From PFL25 sp046260155 (lineage in GTDB: Bacteria > Chloroflexota > Anaerolineae > Anaerolineales > UBA4823), in contig JBJYXV010000020.1 in the NCBI GenBank assembly GCA_046260155.1, positions 1-64,000 of the forward strand: 64,000 nt of DNA, read 5' to 3'. Position 1 is the stretch's first letter, and the number at the start of each line of letters is the position of its first letter. Below, one piece after another: positions 8,869 to 17,699 of the stretch. The notes under the pieces were generated by a model, which did not search any database, was not told where the DNA came from, and saw only the letters and a list, made by a program, of their open reading frames with translations. A program made the position numbers and the translations under genes.

Positions 8869-8874
8869 TAGAAT
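8869..8874 (+). promoter_or_regulatory. -10 box seven bases before a lipoprotein start codon
   Basis: TAGAAT ends seven bases before the ATG at 8882, so transcription would begin at or next to the start codon. No clear -35 hexamer is seen. It fits the leaderless pattern seen at several other genes in this window. Confidence 0.4.
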
Positions 8875-8881
8875 TCTTCGC

Positions 8882-9523
8882 ATGCATGCTGTGGCCAATA
8901 TTTATAGATCTCAATTTTCTAAAATTCTGCTGGGAATATTTCTGCTGGCTGGGTGTTCACCAGCGGCGAATGAAATTCCTCCCTCATCACCAACGGTAGA
9001 GCTGCAGGAGGATATCTCGAACCTGCAACGGACAGCGACAGAAAAATCTATGGGCGAACCGAAAACCAGCGGAGTTTCCCCGATCGGGGAGAACATTGTC
9101 CTCCCGACAGAAACCATGAAAATAATGACTCCCGAGGGGATCACCCAGGCAGAAGTGGTATCTGTCAATGCAACTGGGCAACCAGGCGCATTCAGCTTTT
9201 CAGTGGAGATCAGCAGTCCCGACCAGGGTTGCGACCAGTATGCTGATTGGTGGGAAGTGATTACCCCGGGTGGGGAGTTGATTTATCGGCGTGTCTTGCT
9301 GCACAGCCACGTGGATGAGCAGCCATTTACCCGTTCTGGAGGGCCAGTACCCATAGAGGAGCATGCTGTTGTGCTGATCAGAGCTCATATGCACCCCGGA
9401 GGCTATGGTAATCAGGCGATGCAAGGATCACCTGGAGAAGGTTTTAAACCGATCGAACTCAGTCCCGAATTTGCACCAGACCTGGCTGAAACTCCACCTT
9501 TACCAGAGGACTGTGCATTCTAG
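8882..9523 (+). CDS. Conserved hypothetical lipoprotein
   Basis: A 213-residue protein with a signal peptide and lipobox LLAGC (Cys25), so it should be lipid-anchored outside the cytoplasmic membrane. Residues about 25-90 are low-complexity linker. The C-terminal half carries a compact domain with DQYADWWEV, LLHSHVDEQPF and RAHMHP motifs. The same arrangement (WWEV..GELIYRR.LLHSHVDEQPFTRSGGPV) occurs in uncharacterised bacterial proteins, but no function is known to me. Histidine-rich motifs could bind a metal, which is speculation. It ends 14 bp from a convergent CoA transferase gene. Confidence 0.8.
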   Translation: MHAVANIYRSQFSKILLGIFLLAGCSPAANEIPPSSPTVELQEDISNLQRTATEKSMGEPKTSGVSPIGENIVLPTETMKIMTPEGITQAEVVSVNATGQPGAFSFSVEISSPDQGCDQYADWWEVITPGGELIYRRVLLHSHVDEQPFTRSGGPVPIEEHAVVLIRAHMHPGGYGNQAMQGSPGEGFKPIELSPEFAPDLAETPPLPEDCAF

Positions 9524-9537
9524 CCGTTCACTGATGG

Positions 9538-10314
9538 CTAAATGTATAGGTGGTCGCGATCAACTTCTTCGCGCAAGATTTGCAGCTCTTCTGCACTCGG
9601 GGGTGGATTTGATTCAACACGCTCAGGGATGACCAATTCAAAACCCGTGTTTTCAACTACCTGGTTGATTGAGATACCAGGTTGAGTGGCGATCAGCATC
9701 ATGCGTTTCGTTTGTGGGTGGTAACCCAAAACTGCCAGATTCGATACCACCCGGTAAGGACCTGTGCCTGGAGGTAAACCAGCTGCTTCTCGGGCACCAG
9801 GCCCGTTCAAATATCCAGGCGTTGTGACGAAATCCAATTGTTCCACAAAGCGGCGCTTGTCATGGCGCATGATAGCGATGGTCTGCCAGCAGTGTGATCC
9901 GACATCATTGCCTCCCCCGCTCCCAGGAAGGCGTACCTTGGGTTGGTTGAAATCTCCGATCACGGTGCTGTTAAGGTTTCCATAGGGATCGATTTGGGCA
10001 CCGCCCAGGAATCCATACTCGATAAAACCGCGCTGCGCTGTCTCCATCACGTCACAAATACCCGTCGCGGCGATGGCACGGTTGAAGGTGCTCTGACCCC
10101 CGACTGCCAGGGGGAGCTCTTCCAGGATTGCACCTGTACCACCAAACTCAAATACGGTGACCAGATTGGGGGCATGCATGCGTTGAGCCAGCGAGGCCGC
10201 CAGCATTGGTATCCCGGTGCCGATAAATGCAGTCGAATTGTCGTCCATCAAACGGCTTGCTGTACACACCAGCAGTTCGGCTGGTTTATATTCGGGCTGA
10301 TGATCATCTTTCAT
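9538..10314 (-). CDS. CoA transferase beta subunit (glutaconate CoA-transferase family)
   Basis: Beta subunit, 258 residues, of a family I CoA transferase. The glutamate in VFEFGG sits where the ExG catalytic glutamate of this family is expected. GGGNDVGSHCWQT and GTGPYRVVSNLAV are family-typical. The start codon overlaps the stop of the alpha-subunit gene (ATGA, 4 bp), so the two are cotranscribed and made in equal amounts. The enzyme would move CoA between carboxylic acids, or act as a hydrolase as reported for the related IpdAB of steroid degradation. The substrate is not evident. Confidence 0.87.
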   Translation of the reverse strand: MKDDHQPEYKPAELLVCTASRLMDDNSTAFIGTGIPMLAASLAQRMHAPNLVTVFEFGGTGAILEELPLAVGGQSTFNRAIAATGICDVMETAQRGFIEYGFLGGAQIDPYGNLNSTVIGDFNQPKVRLPGSGGGNDVGSHCWQTIAIMRHDKRRFVEQLDFVTTPGYLNGPGAREAAGLPPGTGPYRVVSNLAVLGYHPQTKRMMLIATQPGISINQVVENTGFELVIPERVESNPPPSAEELQILREEVDRDHLYI

Positions 10315-11279
10315 GTTGCTGCTCCAAATTTCAGGTTTTCAAGGCGTTCAGCTCCAACCAGGGACAAATATTCCTGGTGGTTTTTAACGCCATAAATGTA
10401 CTGATCGAGGTAAGCCCGGGTTGTCTGCGGGTCTTTAGCTGCTTCCACCCATTCCCGGATACGTGGTTCATCCCGGCGATATTGGTAACACATTTCCCCT
10501 GGGTGAGAGCCAAAAGGTGCTTCCACGACTGCATCGACCAGGTAGTAAGGAATGATCGTGCGATCCGGAGCTTGCCTGATAACTTCACTGTCTACTATTT
10601 CTTCAGCGCTGATCAGCAGCCTTTTCGATGAGCGGGCTAATTCTGCTGAAAATCCACTGATACCATCAATTTGGGCATTGCCATATTGATCTGCTCTATG
10701 AACATGGATTAATCCCACATCAAGGATCAGCGCTGGAACCAGGCAAACCGGATCGCCTGTGAAAGGATCTTCAACAACTAAAGCTGCACTATAGTTGAAC
10801 GTGTCTGTCCCGAGCATTGAGCGGGTGGGGATGAAGGGTACCCCAATTGAAGTGGCTTTGAAGCGCCAGGTAAGGGCTGCGTTGCTCCATTCAACAATGG
10901 TCTTGATCCGCCCACTTTCCACCTCTCGCCGCAGGCAGTTTGAGACACCATACAGCTCGAGGCCGATGTAGGTGAAATCCAGCTCTTTAATTAAACTGGC
11001 TGCCAGGAGCAGGTCTAATTCGAGAACACCTTGACCCGCCACGCGCAGATCTTTAATTCCCTGACGGACGATTTCACTGACCAGGGACATGGGAGCACGC
11101 ACGCTTCCATATAGCTCGGTACCAATATAATCGCCATCTTTAATGAAGCGGGTGACTGCCTCGGCTTCTGACATGCGTTTATCAGTCAATACTTTTGATT
11201 TTCGACGATTCCATTCTCGGAAAGCATTAATATCTGGGGGCTGGATTAATTTACCCTTGCCGGTTTGGATGATTTCCAT
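10311..11279 (-). CDS. CoA transferase alpha subunit (glutaconate CoA-transferase family)
   Basis: Alpha subunit, 322 residues, first gene of the pair, with a strong GGAGGAG ribosome site just before the ATG. It resembles GctA/IpdA-type subunits: a glycine-rich N-terminal region after the KRMSEAEAV segment, SMLGTDTF, and a long HVHRADQYGNAQ segment. It should form a heterotetramer with the product of the overlapping downstream gene. A TATAAT on the minus strand (11315-11320) may be its -10 box, though the -35 is poor. Confidence 0.87.
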   Translation of the reverse strand: MEIIQTGKGKLIQPPDINAFREWNRRKSKVLTDKRMSEAEAVTRFIKDGDYIGTELYGSVRAPMSLVSEIVRQGIKDLRVAGQGVLELDLLLAASLIKELDFTYIGLELYGVSNCLRREVESGRIKTIVEWSNAALTWRFKATSIGVPFIPTRSMLGTDTFNYSAALVVEDPFTGDPVCLVPALILDVGLIHVHRADQYGNAQIDGISGFSAELARSSKRLLISAEEIVDSEVIRQAPDRTIIPYYLVDAVVEAPFGSHPGEMCYQYRRDEPRIREWVEAAKDPQTTRAYLDQYIYGVKNHQEYLSLVGAERLENLKFGAAT

Positions 11280-11431
11280 CCTCTTTTCTCCTCCATACCT
11301 AAATTGCTGCCTCTATTATATATCTCACCCCCGACAACTGGTCATGTTCCGCGGTAAAGAAAAATTTTTAAATACCAGTAAGCGTTCTGCATGATGTCAG
11401 TGGATTGACGCGTGTGCATGTGCACAGGGAG

Positions 11432-12460
11432 TTACTGGTTCACTGCGTTGAGGAAGTCGGCCAGCAAACCATAAGCGGTGGTGTGCGGTCCGGGATCACT
11501 TTCGATGATCGAGAGCGATCCGAGTACATCGGTCTCAAATTGCACGATGCTGGTGGTGCCATCTACCTGGTAGAGCGGAGAATTTGAGGGCACCATCTGG
11601 GGCGATACAGAGGCGCTGACCTGGCCATCTTCGCAAACAGCGCTGCATACCAGCTTCCAGCGGGAATGCATTTCTTTTGCTTCCTGAATATCCTGGACTT
11701 GAATATCACGGATACCGGTTCTGTCGACTTCAACTGGCTTGAGCGGGATACCCATCAAGACAGTAACCAGGGCGGCAACTTTCACGGCTGCATCCCACCC
11801 ATCAATATCACCGCTGGGGTCGGTCTCGGCGATGCCGATCTCTTGTGCATAGCTTACAGCTGCATCGAAGGATTCACCCATTTCCATGCGGCTCAGGATC
11901 AGATTAGTGGTCGAATTCAGGATTCCTGTAAAGGAAAGCAGGTTAGCACCCGGCAGGCTGGATCGGAAAAGTGAAAATATAGGCGCACCATCCATAACAG
12001 TGGATTCAAAGTAAAACTTGCGTTGTACTTCGGATGCCTTTTGGACGAGAGGTTGATATGCATGAACAACAGGTCCTTTGTTGGCCGTAATGGCGTGCAT
12101 GCTCCTCTCAAGTGCTCTGGAGATATGATCCACCGCAGGTTGACCATTCAGGTAATCAACTGGTGTATTTTCAAAGAGGACATCGGCTTCACATAGGTCG
12201 ATGAAATCTATACCATCTACGGGTGGTTCACGGCGTGATAATGATTCCAATGATTTTCCCTCCCTGACCAGATCTAACGCACGATCAATTTCAATGCCAT
12301 CAGGATTGATAGCCGCGCCATGCCGCCCGGTCGCGATACCGGTAAAGCTATAAGTCAGATCATATTTGGATTTTAGATCCGCTTGTTTTTTCTGCAGCAA
12401 GATCGCCAGGGCTTGGCCAACGTTTCCAAATCCTAACAGGGCGAGTTTATAGTGAGGCAT
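11432..12460 (-). CDS. hom: Homoserine dehydrogenase
   Basis: NAD(P)H-dependent reduction of aspartate semialdehyde to homoserine, the branch point toward threonine and methionine. The 342-residue protein has the Rossmann motif LGFGNVGQAL (residues 9-18), TANKGPV in the middle and GILNSTTN followed by EIGIAETDPSGDIDGWDAA, the homoserine dehydrogenase signature. It lacks the C-terminal ACT domain of longer enzymes. SD GGAGA precedes the start. It lies 88 bp downstream of the SCO1664-family kinase gene on the same strand and may be part of that transcript. Confidence 0.93.
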   Translation of the reverse strand: MPHYKLALLGFGNVGQALAILLQKKQADLKSKYDLTYSFTGIATGRHGAAINPDGIEIDRALDLVREGKSLESLSRREPPVDGIDFIDLCEADVLFENTPVDYLNGQPAVDHISRALERSMHAITANKGPVVHAYQPLVQKASEVQRKFYFESTVMDGAPIFSLFRSSLPGANLLSFTGILNSTTNLILSRMEMGESFDAAVSYAQEIGIAETDPSGDIDGWDAAVKVAALVTVLMGIPLKPVEVDRTGIRDIQVQDIQEAKEMHSRWKLVCSAVCEDGQVSASVSPQMVPSNSPLYQVDGTTSIVQFETDVLGSLSIIESDPGPHTTAYGLLADFLNAVNQ

Positions 12461-12548
12461 GTTTCTCTCCGGTAATATTCAAGGCTTGATTCTGATTCAC
12501 AGATCTGGCACGGGCAAACGGTGATCATGTTCTGGACCTTACCTTCAT

Positions 12549-13280
12549 CTAGACTGGCGGCCAGGGATAAGGTCGCCGGTTGGGATGAGGATCGGGAAAT
12601 TTCTTCGAATTAATCAATTCACGATTACGTTTCGCAAGGGCATTGATTTCTTGAGGGAGTAAGTACTGTTTTAATTGGTTCCGAAATTGGGTACCTTCAT
12701 GAAGCTGGCTTTCAAACTTGACTAAATCCGAGCATATAGGATCTGGGATCGGTTCTCCAGCGAAATCCCAGATCACAGTCCGCAGTTTAAGTTCCTGGTG
12801 AAAAGATATTCCGTGATCGATCAACCATAACTGGCCATCCTGGTCAATTAGGATATGGCTTCCTTTGCGATCCGCATTGTTGATCAGGCAGTCAAAGATT
12901 GCAACAGGCCGCAATCTTTCTTTGTCGGCACTGCTGAAGGAAAAGTAATTGTATTCTGGATCATGATTCACATGCAGCTGCAAAGAACCGGGACCGATGG
13001 GTCCATCTTTTCTGAAAATGGTTGGGGGAACAAATGACCAGCCAAGCGCTTCACTCACCAGGTAAGCAGCGACCTCCCGGTGGGCGAGGGTGGCACGCGG
13101 GAAATCCCACAAGGGACGCTCGCCGCGGGTCGGTTTGTATACTGCCTCCAGCGTTTGATTATCGCAGCTGATCTCCACTGCAAAGGTATAGTTGGAACCC
13201 CAGAGAAATTCTCCGGTTATTGAAATCTCGCCTTGCTTGAGAATATTCAGGTATTTCTGTCTATTGCTGGACATGGGCAT
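12549..13280 (-). CDS. SCO1664 family protein (PI3/4-kinase-like fold)
   Basis: A 243-residue protein matching the family first defined in Actinobacteria (TIGR03843) and also found in Chloroflexi. It has distant similarity to phosphatidylinositol kinases and HipA-like kinases. Visible kinase-like positions are Lys49 in VYKP, Asp137 in NNADRKGSH (catalytic loop) and Asp155 in LWLIDHG (metal-binding). The substrate is unknown. It is the third gene of a conserved trio with the DUF3090 protein and a phosphomutase, in the same order as in Actinobacteria. Starts at 13280 or 13274 are both possible; a TATTAT lies just upstream. Confidence 0.85.
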   Translation of the reverse strand: MPMSSNRQKYLNILKQGEISITGEFLWGSNYTFAVEISCDNQTLEAVYKPTRGERPLWDFPRATLAHREVAAYLVSEALGWSFVPPTIFRKDGPIGPGSLQLHVNHDPEYNYFSFSSADKERLRPVAIFDCLINNADRKGSHILIDQDGQLWLIDHGISFHQELKLRTVIWDFAGEPIPDPICSDLVKFESQLHEGTQFRNQLKQYLLPQEINALAKRNRELINSKKFPDPHPNRRPYPWPPV

Positions 13281-13375
13281 TAAAATAATACGCTGGTTCC
13301 GCGACCCAGCGTGAGAATGATTATCTATCGTCTCGCGATCCTAATTTGATAACGTGAATAATGGGAAACTGGATT

Positions 13376-13903
13376 TTAATGTGAGTGACCGTTTTTTTTC
13401 GGGCAAAAATGCCCTTCAGGATCCATGGGCTCACGGCATTGGGGACACAAAGGACGACCCCGGGATGCGATCTCAATTCCCCAACTGCTCATAGCACGCA
13501 ATTGCGATCTGGTGCACCAGAAGCGGACAACTCTGGCTTCTTCCGGGTTGTCTCCCTCCCCGGTTTGTTCCCGGGCAACCAGGATGAGCATATCATTGTC
13601 TGCGTCATACCCCAGGCCGAGTTCGCCGACTCGGAAAAGGGGGTCAACTGGAGGCAGTATATGCATATTGTCTTCTCTGTAATCCGCAGAGGCGGGGACA
13701 AGCTGCGGGTTTTTTTCTTCGATCTCAACCAGAAACTGTTCCAACCCTATAGCCAGTGATTGTATCTGAAACTTTTCAACGATCAGGGTCACTGTGTGAT
13801 CATCCTGCCATCCCTGCAAGTAGAATACGCGCTTGCCAGGTGGTCCGATGGCGTCGACCAGGATATGTGTCACGGGTTGAAGATCTAGCTCGTCTGGCGG
13901 CAT
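13376..13903 (-). CDS. DUF3090 family protein
   Basis: A 175-residue protein of unknown function belonging to the DUF3090 family (TIGR03847). The core contains FYLQGW, the central RVGELGLGYD segment and a WCTRSQLRAM block. The C terminus ends in CPQC..(x)..HFCP..NGH, a probable zinc-binding knuckle. It is the middle member of the kinase / DUF3090 / phosphomutase trio and lies 40 bp after the phosphomutase gene. GGAG precedes the start. No biochemical role has been assigned as far as I know. Confidence 0.88.
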   Translation of the reverse strand: MPPDELDLQPVTHILVDAIGPPGKRVFYLQGWQDDHTVTLIVEKFQIQSLAIGLEQFLVEIEEKNPQLVPASADYREDNMHILPPVDPLFRVGELGLGYDADNDMLILVAREQTGEGDNPEEARVVRFWCTRSQLRAMSSWGIEIASRGRPLCPQCREPMDPEGHFCPKKNGHSH

Positions 13904-13943
13904 AGTAGCTCCAAGTTTGTTAGGTGCGGTTAGTATACCAGAG

Positions 13944-14561
13944 TCAATGTTTGGTAAATCTTAAAGAAAGATCATAATTGAGTGCTAACAAATGGCTGCC
14001 AAAGTCGCCAATCATGAGGGGTGTGATCGAAGCAGGAGAAATACTGAGACGCTGGTACAGATCAAGCGGAAGTCCAAGATAATAAGCAACCACCAGCTTA
14101 ATTGGATCGGAATGGGAGACGCATACAACCATATCCTGTGGGGCATGCATTCCAGCCAACTCTTCGATCTCCTGAACGATACGGTGCTGGGCATCTTCGA
14201 TGCTCTCGCCACCAGGAAAGCGAAAGCGAGATGGGCTGATTTGAACATTTCGCCAGGTTTTCTTTTTTTGGAGTTTCTTGATCTGCTTGCCGGTCCATTT
14301 TCCGACATCAGTTTCAATTAACCCCTGGCGCTGAAATACCTCTAACCCATGGACATCAGCTACAGGTTTTGCGGTTTCCATAGTTCGTTCCAGTGGGCTG
14401 CTGTAAACTGCGTTGATCGGAACTGGTTTTAAGAATTCGGCGACCCGCCTGGCTTGTTTTCGACCCTGCTTGTTCAAATGGATGCCGGATAATCTACCTG
14501 GCAGCCGGTGTTCTTTGACGTAGTCGTTTTCGCCGTGGCGGATGAGCAGTATGAGTGGCAT
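13944..14561 (-). CDS. Histidine phosphatase family protein, MSMEG_4193-type phosphomutase
   Basis: Member of the phosphoglycerate-mutase-like histidine phosphatases, 205 residues. The phospho-accepting His9 lies in LIRHGE, the second histidine is His150 in VSHSD, and YSSPLERTMETA is the standard middle motif. In Actinobacteria this subgroup (TIGR03848) is linked to the SCO1664-type kinase and DUF3090, and a phosphomutase role was proposed from that context. Here the same order is kept. The rarA gene ends 41 bp upstream on the same strand. Confidence 0.9.
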   Translation of the reverse strand: MPLILLIRHGENDYVKEHRLPGRLSGIHLNKQGRKQARRVAEFLKPVPINAVYSSPLERTMETAKPVADVHGLEVFQRQGLIETDVGKWTGKQIKKLQKKKTWRNVQISPSRFRFPGGESIEDAQHRIVQEIEELAGMHAPQDMVVCVSHSDPIKLVVAYYLGLPLDLYQRLSISPASITPLMIGDFGSHLLALNYDLSLRFTKH

Positions 14562-14602
14562 TTTCTCTAGGTCCTGTGTTCTTGAACGTAAATCAAGGGA
14601 TG

Positions 14603-16027
14603 TCAGTTGGTTCCGGTGGAAGGTTTGTGCTTGTGCTTGATCTCCTGGATAGTTTCCTGAGAGAGGTCGGGAACCTCTTGCGTGGATTCAATGCCCAACA
14701 CCTTGCGTTGAGCCTCCCTCCAGCGCTCCAGGCGTTGTTTTATTTCTCTCTCATAACCCTGCTCGCTGGGCTGGTAGAAATAGGTGCCCAAGACGCCACT
14801 GGGCAGATATTGCTGTGGTAAAAAGTGCTGGGGATCTTCATGCGGGTATTGGTAACCTTTACCGTGCCCCAGGGCTTTGCCATCCCGGTTGGCATCCTGC
14901 AGGTGTTGTGGAACATCAGTCTTACCTTCGTCTTCGATCAACTGGAAGGCTTTGAAATAGGAGCCTGCGGAATTTGATTTTTGTGCTGTTGCCAGGAAGA
15001 GGGTTGCTTCCACGATAGGGTAAATCCCCTCCGGTAAGCCGATATAATCGAAAGCTTGGGCAGCAGAGCTAGCTACCACGAGGCCCATGGGATCCCCTAG
15101 ACCGATATCTTCACCGGCTAGAATGATCAGGCGGCGCAAAATGAAGCGTGGATCTTCTCCAGCGTAGAGCATTTTTGCCAGCCAGTAGAGGGCTGCGTCT
15201 GGATCGGAGCCGCGCACAGATTTAATGAAAGCAGAGATCGTATCATAGTGTGCATCACCATCTTTGTCATACAACACTGCCCGTCGTTGAATCGATTCCT
15301 GGGCCACTCCCAGGTCGATTCTGATCACACCTTCCACGTCGGGAGGCGTGCTTTCCACTGCCAGTTCCAGGGCATTCAGAGCATTGCGAGCATCCCCCCC
15401 TGCAACCCGGATTAGATGCTGAAGTGCTTCTTCATCGATGGCAACTTTTAGTTTTCCGTATCCGCGCTCAACATCCTGGAGCGTGCTTTCCAGTATTGAG
15501 CGCACATCGTCTTCCTTTAATGAACGCAGCTGGAAGATGCGCGAGCGTGAAACTAATGCACCGATCACCTCGAAATAGGGGTTTTCAGTCGTTGCGCCAA
15601 TCAAGATGATCGTGCCGTTTTCGACATGGGGTAGAAGGGCGTCTTGCTGGGCCTTGTTCCAGCGGTGCACTTCATCAACGAAGAGCGTGGTGCGCTTGCC
15701 ATAGAGTTTTCTGCGTTCGAGAGCTTTATCAAGAATTTCGCGCAGCTGTGGTTTCCCAGCCAGAACGGCTGAGAGAGTATCAAAGTGAGATTCAGTCCGG
15801 TTCGCAATGATCTGGGCCAAAGTAGTCTTGCCGGTCCCTGGGGGTCCCCAAAGTATGATCGATGAAAATAAGCGGTCTGATTCGATCGCCCGCCGCAGCA
15901 AGCGGCCCTCACCGATGATCTGCTCCTGGCCAACAAATTCGTCCAATGTGCGCGGTCGCATGCGAGCAGCAAGAGGAGCTTCGGTCTGCATCCTTCTCTC
16001 CAGAGAGTGGTCGAATAGGTCTTTCAT
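14603..16027 (-). CDS. rarA: Replication-associated recombination protein A (AAA+ ATPase RarA/MgsA)
   Basis: AAA+ clamp-loader-like ATPase acting at stalled replication forks. The 474-residue form starts with MKDLFDH. Walker A GPPGTGKTT lies near residue 61, Walker B is in LFVDEVHR, and GATTENP is sensor 1. The C-terminal half has GEDIGLGDP and the HKVxxYQYPHE-like segment GKGYQYPHEDPQ, typical of RarA. The open frame extends 34 codons further upstream, but the ATG at 16027 is preferred: the protein then begins at the conserved region and a TATAAT lies seven bases upstream. Confidence 0.94.
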   Translation of the reverse strand: MKDLFDHSLERRMQTEAPLAARMRPRTLDEFVGQEQIIGEGRLLRRAIESDRLFSSIILWGPPGTGKTTLAQIIANRTESHFDTLSAVLAGKPQLREILDKALERRKLYGKRTTLFVDEVHRWNKAQQDALLPHVENGTIILIGATTENPYFEVIGALVSRSRIFQLRSLKEDDVRSILESTLQDVERGYGKLKVAIDEEALQHLIRVAGGDARNALNALELAVESTPPDVEGVIRIDLGVAQESIQRRAVLYDKDGDAHYDTISAFIKSVRGSDPDAALYWLAKMLYAGEDPRFILRRLIILAGEDIGLGDPMGLVVASSAAQAFDYIGLPEGIYPIVEATLFLATAQKSNSAGSYFKAFQLIEDEGKTDVPQHLQDANRDGKALGHGKGYQYPHEDPQHFLPQQYLPSGVLGTYFYQPSEQGYEREIKQRLERWREAQRKVLGIESTQEVPDLSQETIQEIKHKHKPSTGTN

Positions 16028-16034
16028 CGTCCTA

Positions 16035-16040
16035 ATTATA
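16035..16040 (-). promoter_or_regulatory. -10 box of rarA (probably leaderless)
   Basis: TATAAT on the minus strand ends seven bases before the rarA ATG, placing the transcript start next to the start codon. The -35 region is weak. No Shine-Dalgarno sequence precedes the ATG, which agrees with leaderless translation. Confidence 0.45.
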
Positions 16041-16157
16041 ACTGTGCTTATCCAATATTTCTGAGAGTCCTGATAAATTACATAAATCTTTCGCGTAAAA
16101 TGGAGAGGTGAAGAAATCAAGAATTCCAAGCCAGGAATAATTTACAAGTTAAAGCGA

Positions 16158-17660
16158 ATGACGAAGTTATTAGGGATTGATCTGGGTACATCCAGTGTTA
16201 AGGTGCTGATCACGGATACAAACGGCAACATCTTGGGCAGGGGAAGAGCTGGGTACCCGATGTACACACCACAACCAGATTGGGTGGAGCAATCTACTGA
16301 TGATTGGTGGCAGGCTGCTGTGCTGGCAGTCCGCCAGGCAACTTCACAGCTAAAGAACACATCAAGTGTGGCGGCGATAAGTTTGAGCGGCCAGATGCAC
16401 GGCACCGTCTTGTTGGATGAAGCAAACCACGCTTTGCATCCAGCAGTAATTTGGCCAGACCAGAGAAGCACAGCCCAGATCAAAGAAATTGTTGATCTGT
16501 TTGGTGAGCAGCGGTGGATCGAAATCACGGGCAGCATGGCAGCGACCGGTTTTCAATCAGCAACCCTGCGCTGGTTCCAACAAAATCGATCCGAAACTTG
16601 GAAAAGAACCCATCGCATCCTTCTACCGAAAGATTACCTGCGCTGGCGGTTGTGCAGAGAGTTCATCACCGATCCGAGTGATGCGGCTGGGACTGGATTA
16701 CTGGATGGCGAACGCAGGAACTGGTCTAAAACAGTACTGACCGGGTTGCAGGTGGGATTTGAATTGCTGCCATCCCCTAAGCCATCGATTGAAGTGGCTG
16801 GTTACCTTATTCCCGAGGCTGCCCGAGCAATGGGGTTGCCGGGCGAAACACCTGTGGTCGTCGGTGCAGCGGATACCGCGGCGAGCTTACTTGGGGCAGG
16901 TATCACGACAGGTGGTGATTTATTGCTTACGATCAGCACTGGCGGCCAATTGGTCACCCCTTCCAGTCAATTTGTCGTCGATCGACTCGGCAGACTGCAT
17001 ACCTTCTGCAGCGCGCTAGAACCAGGGGATCAACTCGCAGGATGGTACCTGATGGGTGCTACGCTTTCTGCTGGCCAATCATTGCGCTGGCTGCGGGAGA
17101 ACATCCTGAATCTGAGTGGCGCTGATGCTTATGATCAAATGCTCGCCTGGGCTGAACAGGCCCCGATTGGTGCTGATGGTTTGGTTTTTCTGCCATATTT
17201 ATCAGGTGAGCGCGTTCTCCCAGGAGAACAGCAGGCACAGGGGGCATTCGCAGGTTTGACGATCCGGCACGGGCGTGCAGAACTTGTTCGGGCTGTGCTA
17301 GAAGGAGTGGTATTCTCTCTCTATGAAAAGTACCTGGTGCTGATGGAAAGTGGGTTGCAACCAGGACGAATCTTGATGGCGGGTGGTGGTTCCCGCAGTG
17401 GTCTCTGGATGCAGATCGTGGCGGATGTTTTCGGTTTGCCTGTATATAAGCTGGCGATCGAAGAACAATCTGCTTTCGGTGCCGCAATAATAGCTGGGGT
17501 CGGTATTGGTATTTCTGACCTTGGGACAGCAGCACGGGATTGGGTGAAATTTAAGCTGCAAATCGACCCAAATTTAAGCACCCATAATCGCTACCAAGAG
17601 CTGCTGATGATCTACCGGGAAATTTATCAAGGGTTGCACCAACCCGCCGGGCTGCAGTGA
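16158..17660 (+). CDS. xylB: Xylulokinase (FGGY carbohydrate kinase)
   Basis: Phosphorylates D-xylulose with ATP to xylulose 5-phosphate, feeding the pentose phosphate pathway. The 500-residue length is typical. The N-terminal phosphate loop DLGTSSVKV, the SLSGQMHG segment near residue 75 and GAADTAASLLGAG around residue 237 match xylulokinases. AGGGSRSGLWMQI and QSAFGAAI in the C-terminal domain complete the FGGY set. It is a single gene without an adjacent isomerase or transporter, so the exact sugar is inferred from motifs only. It is transcribed divergently from rarA. Confidence 0.9.
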   Translation: MTKLLGIDLGTSSVKVLITDTNGNILGRGRAGYPMYTPQPDWVEQSTDDWWQAAVLAVRQATSQLKNTSSVAAISLSGQMHGTVLLDEANHALHPAVIWPDQRSTAQIKEIVDLFGEQRWIEITGSMAATGFQSATLRWFQQNRSETWKRTHRILLPKDYLRWRLCREFITDPSDAAGTGLLDGERRNWSKTVLTGLQVGFELLPSPKPSIEVAGYLIPEAARAMGLPGETPVVVGAADTAASLLGAGITTGGDLLLTISTGGQLVTPSSQFVVDRLGRLHTFCSALEPGDQLAGWYLMGATLSAGQSLRWLRENILNLSGADAYDQMLAWAEQAPIGADGLVFLPYLSGERVLPGEQQAQGAFAGLTIRHGRAELVRAVLEGVVFSLYEKYLVLMESGLQPGRILMAGGGSRSGLWMQIVADVFGLPVYKLAIEEQSAFGAAIIAGVGIGISDLGTAARDWVKFKLQIDPNLSTHNRYQELLMIYREIYQGLHQPAGLQ

Positions 17661-17699
17661 TCTCAAAGGAAGATCAATTGTCCAGACGTCTGTGAAATA

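Noticed and set aside
11413..11426. Inverted repeat TGTGCA TG TGCACA after the hom stop codon
   Set aside because: Short, no T-run, and not placed near a promoter; not enough for a terminator or operator call.
17683..17692. Perfect palindrome CAGACGTCTG between xylB and the DUF89 gene
   Set aside because: Ten bases is short for an operator and it lies at convergent gene ends; one such site is expected by chance.
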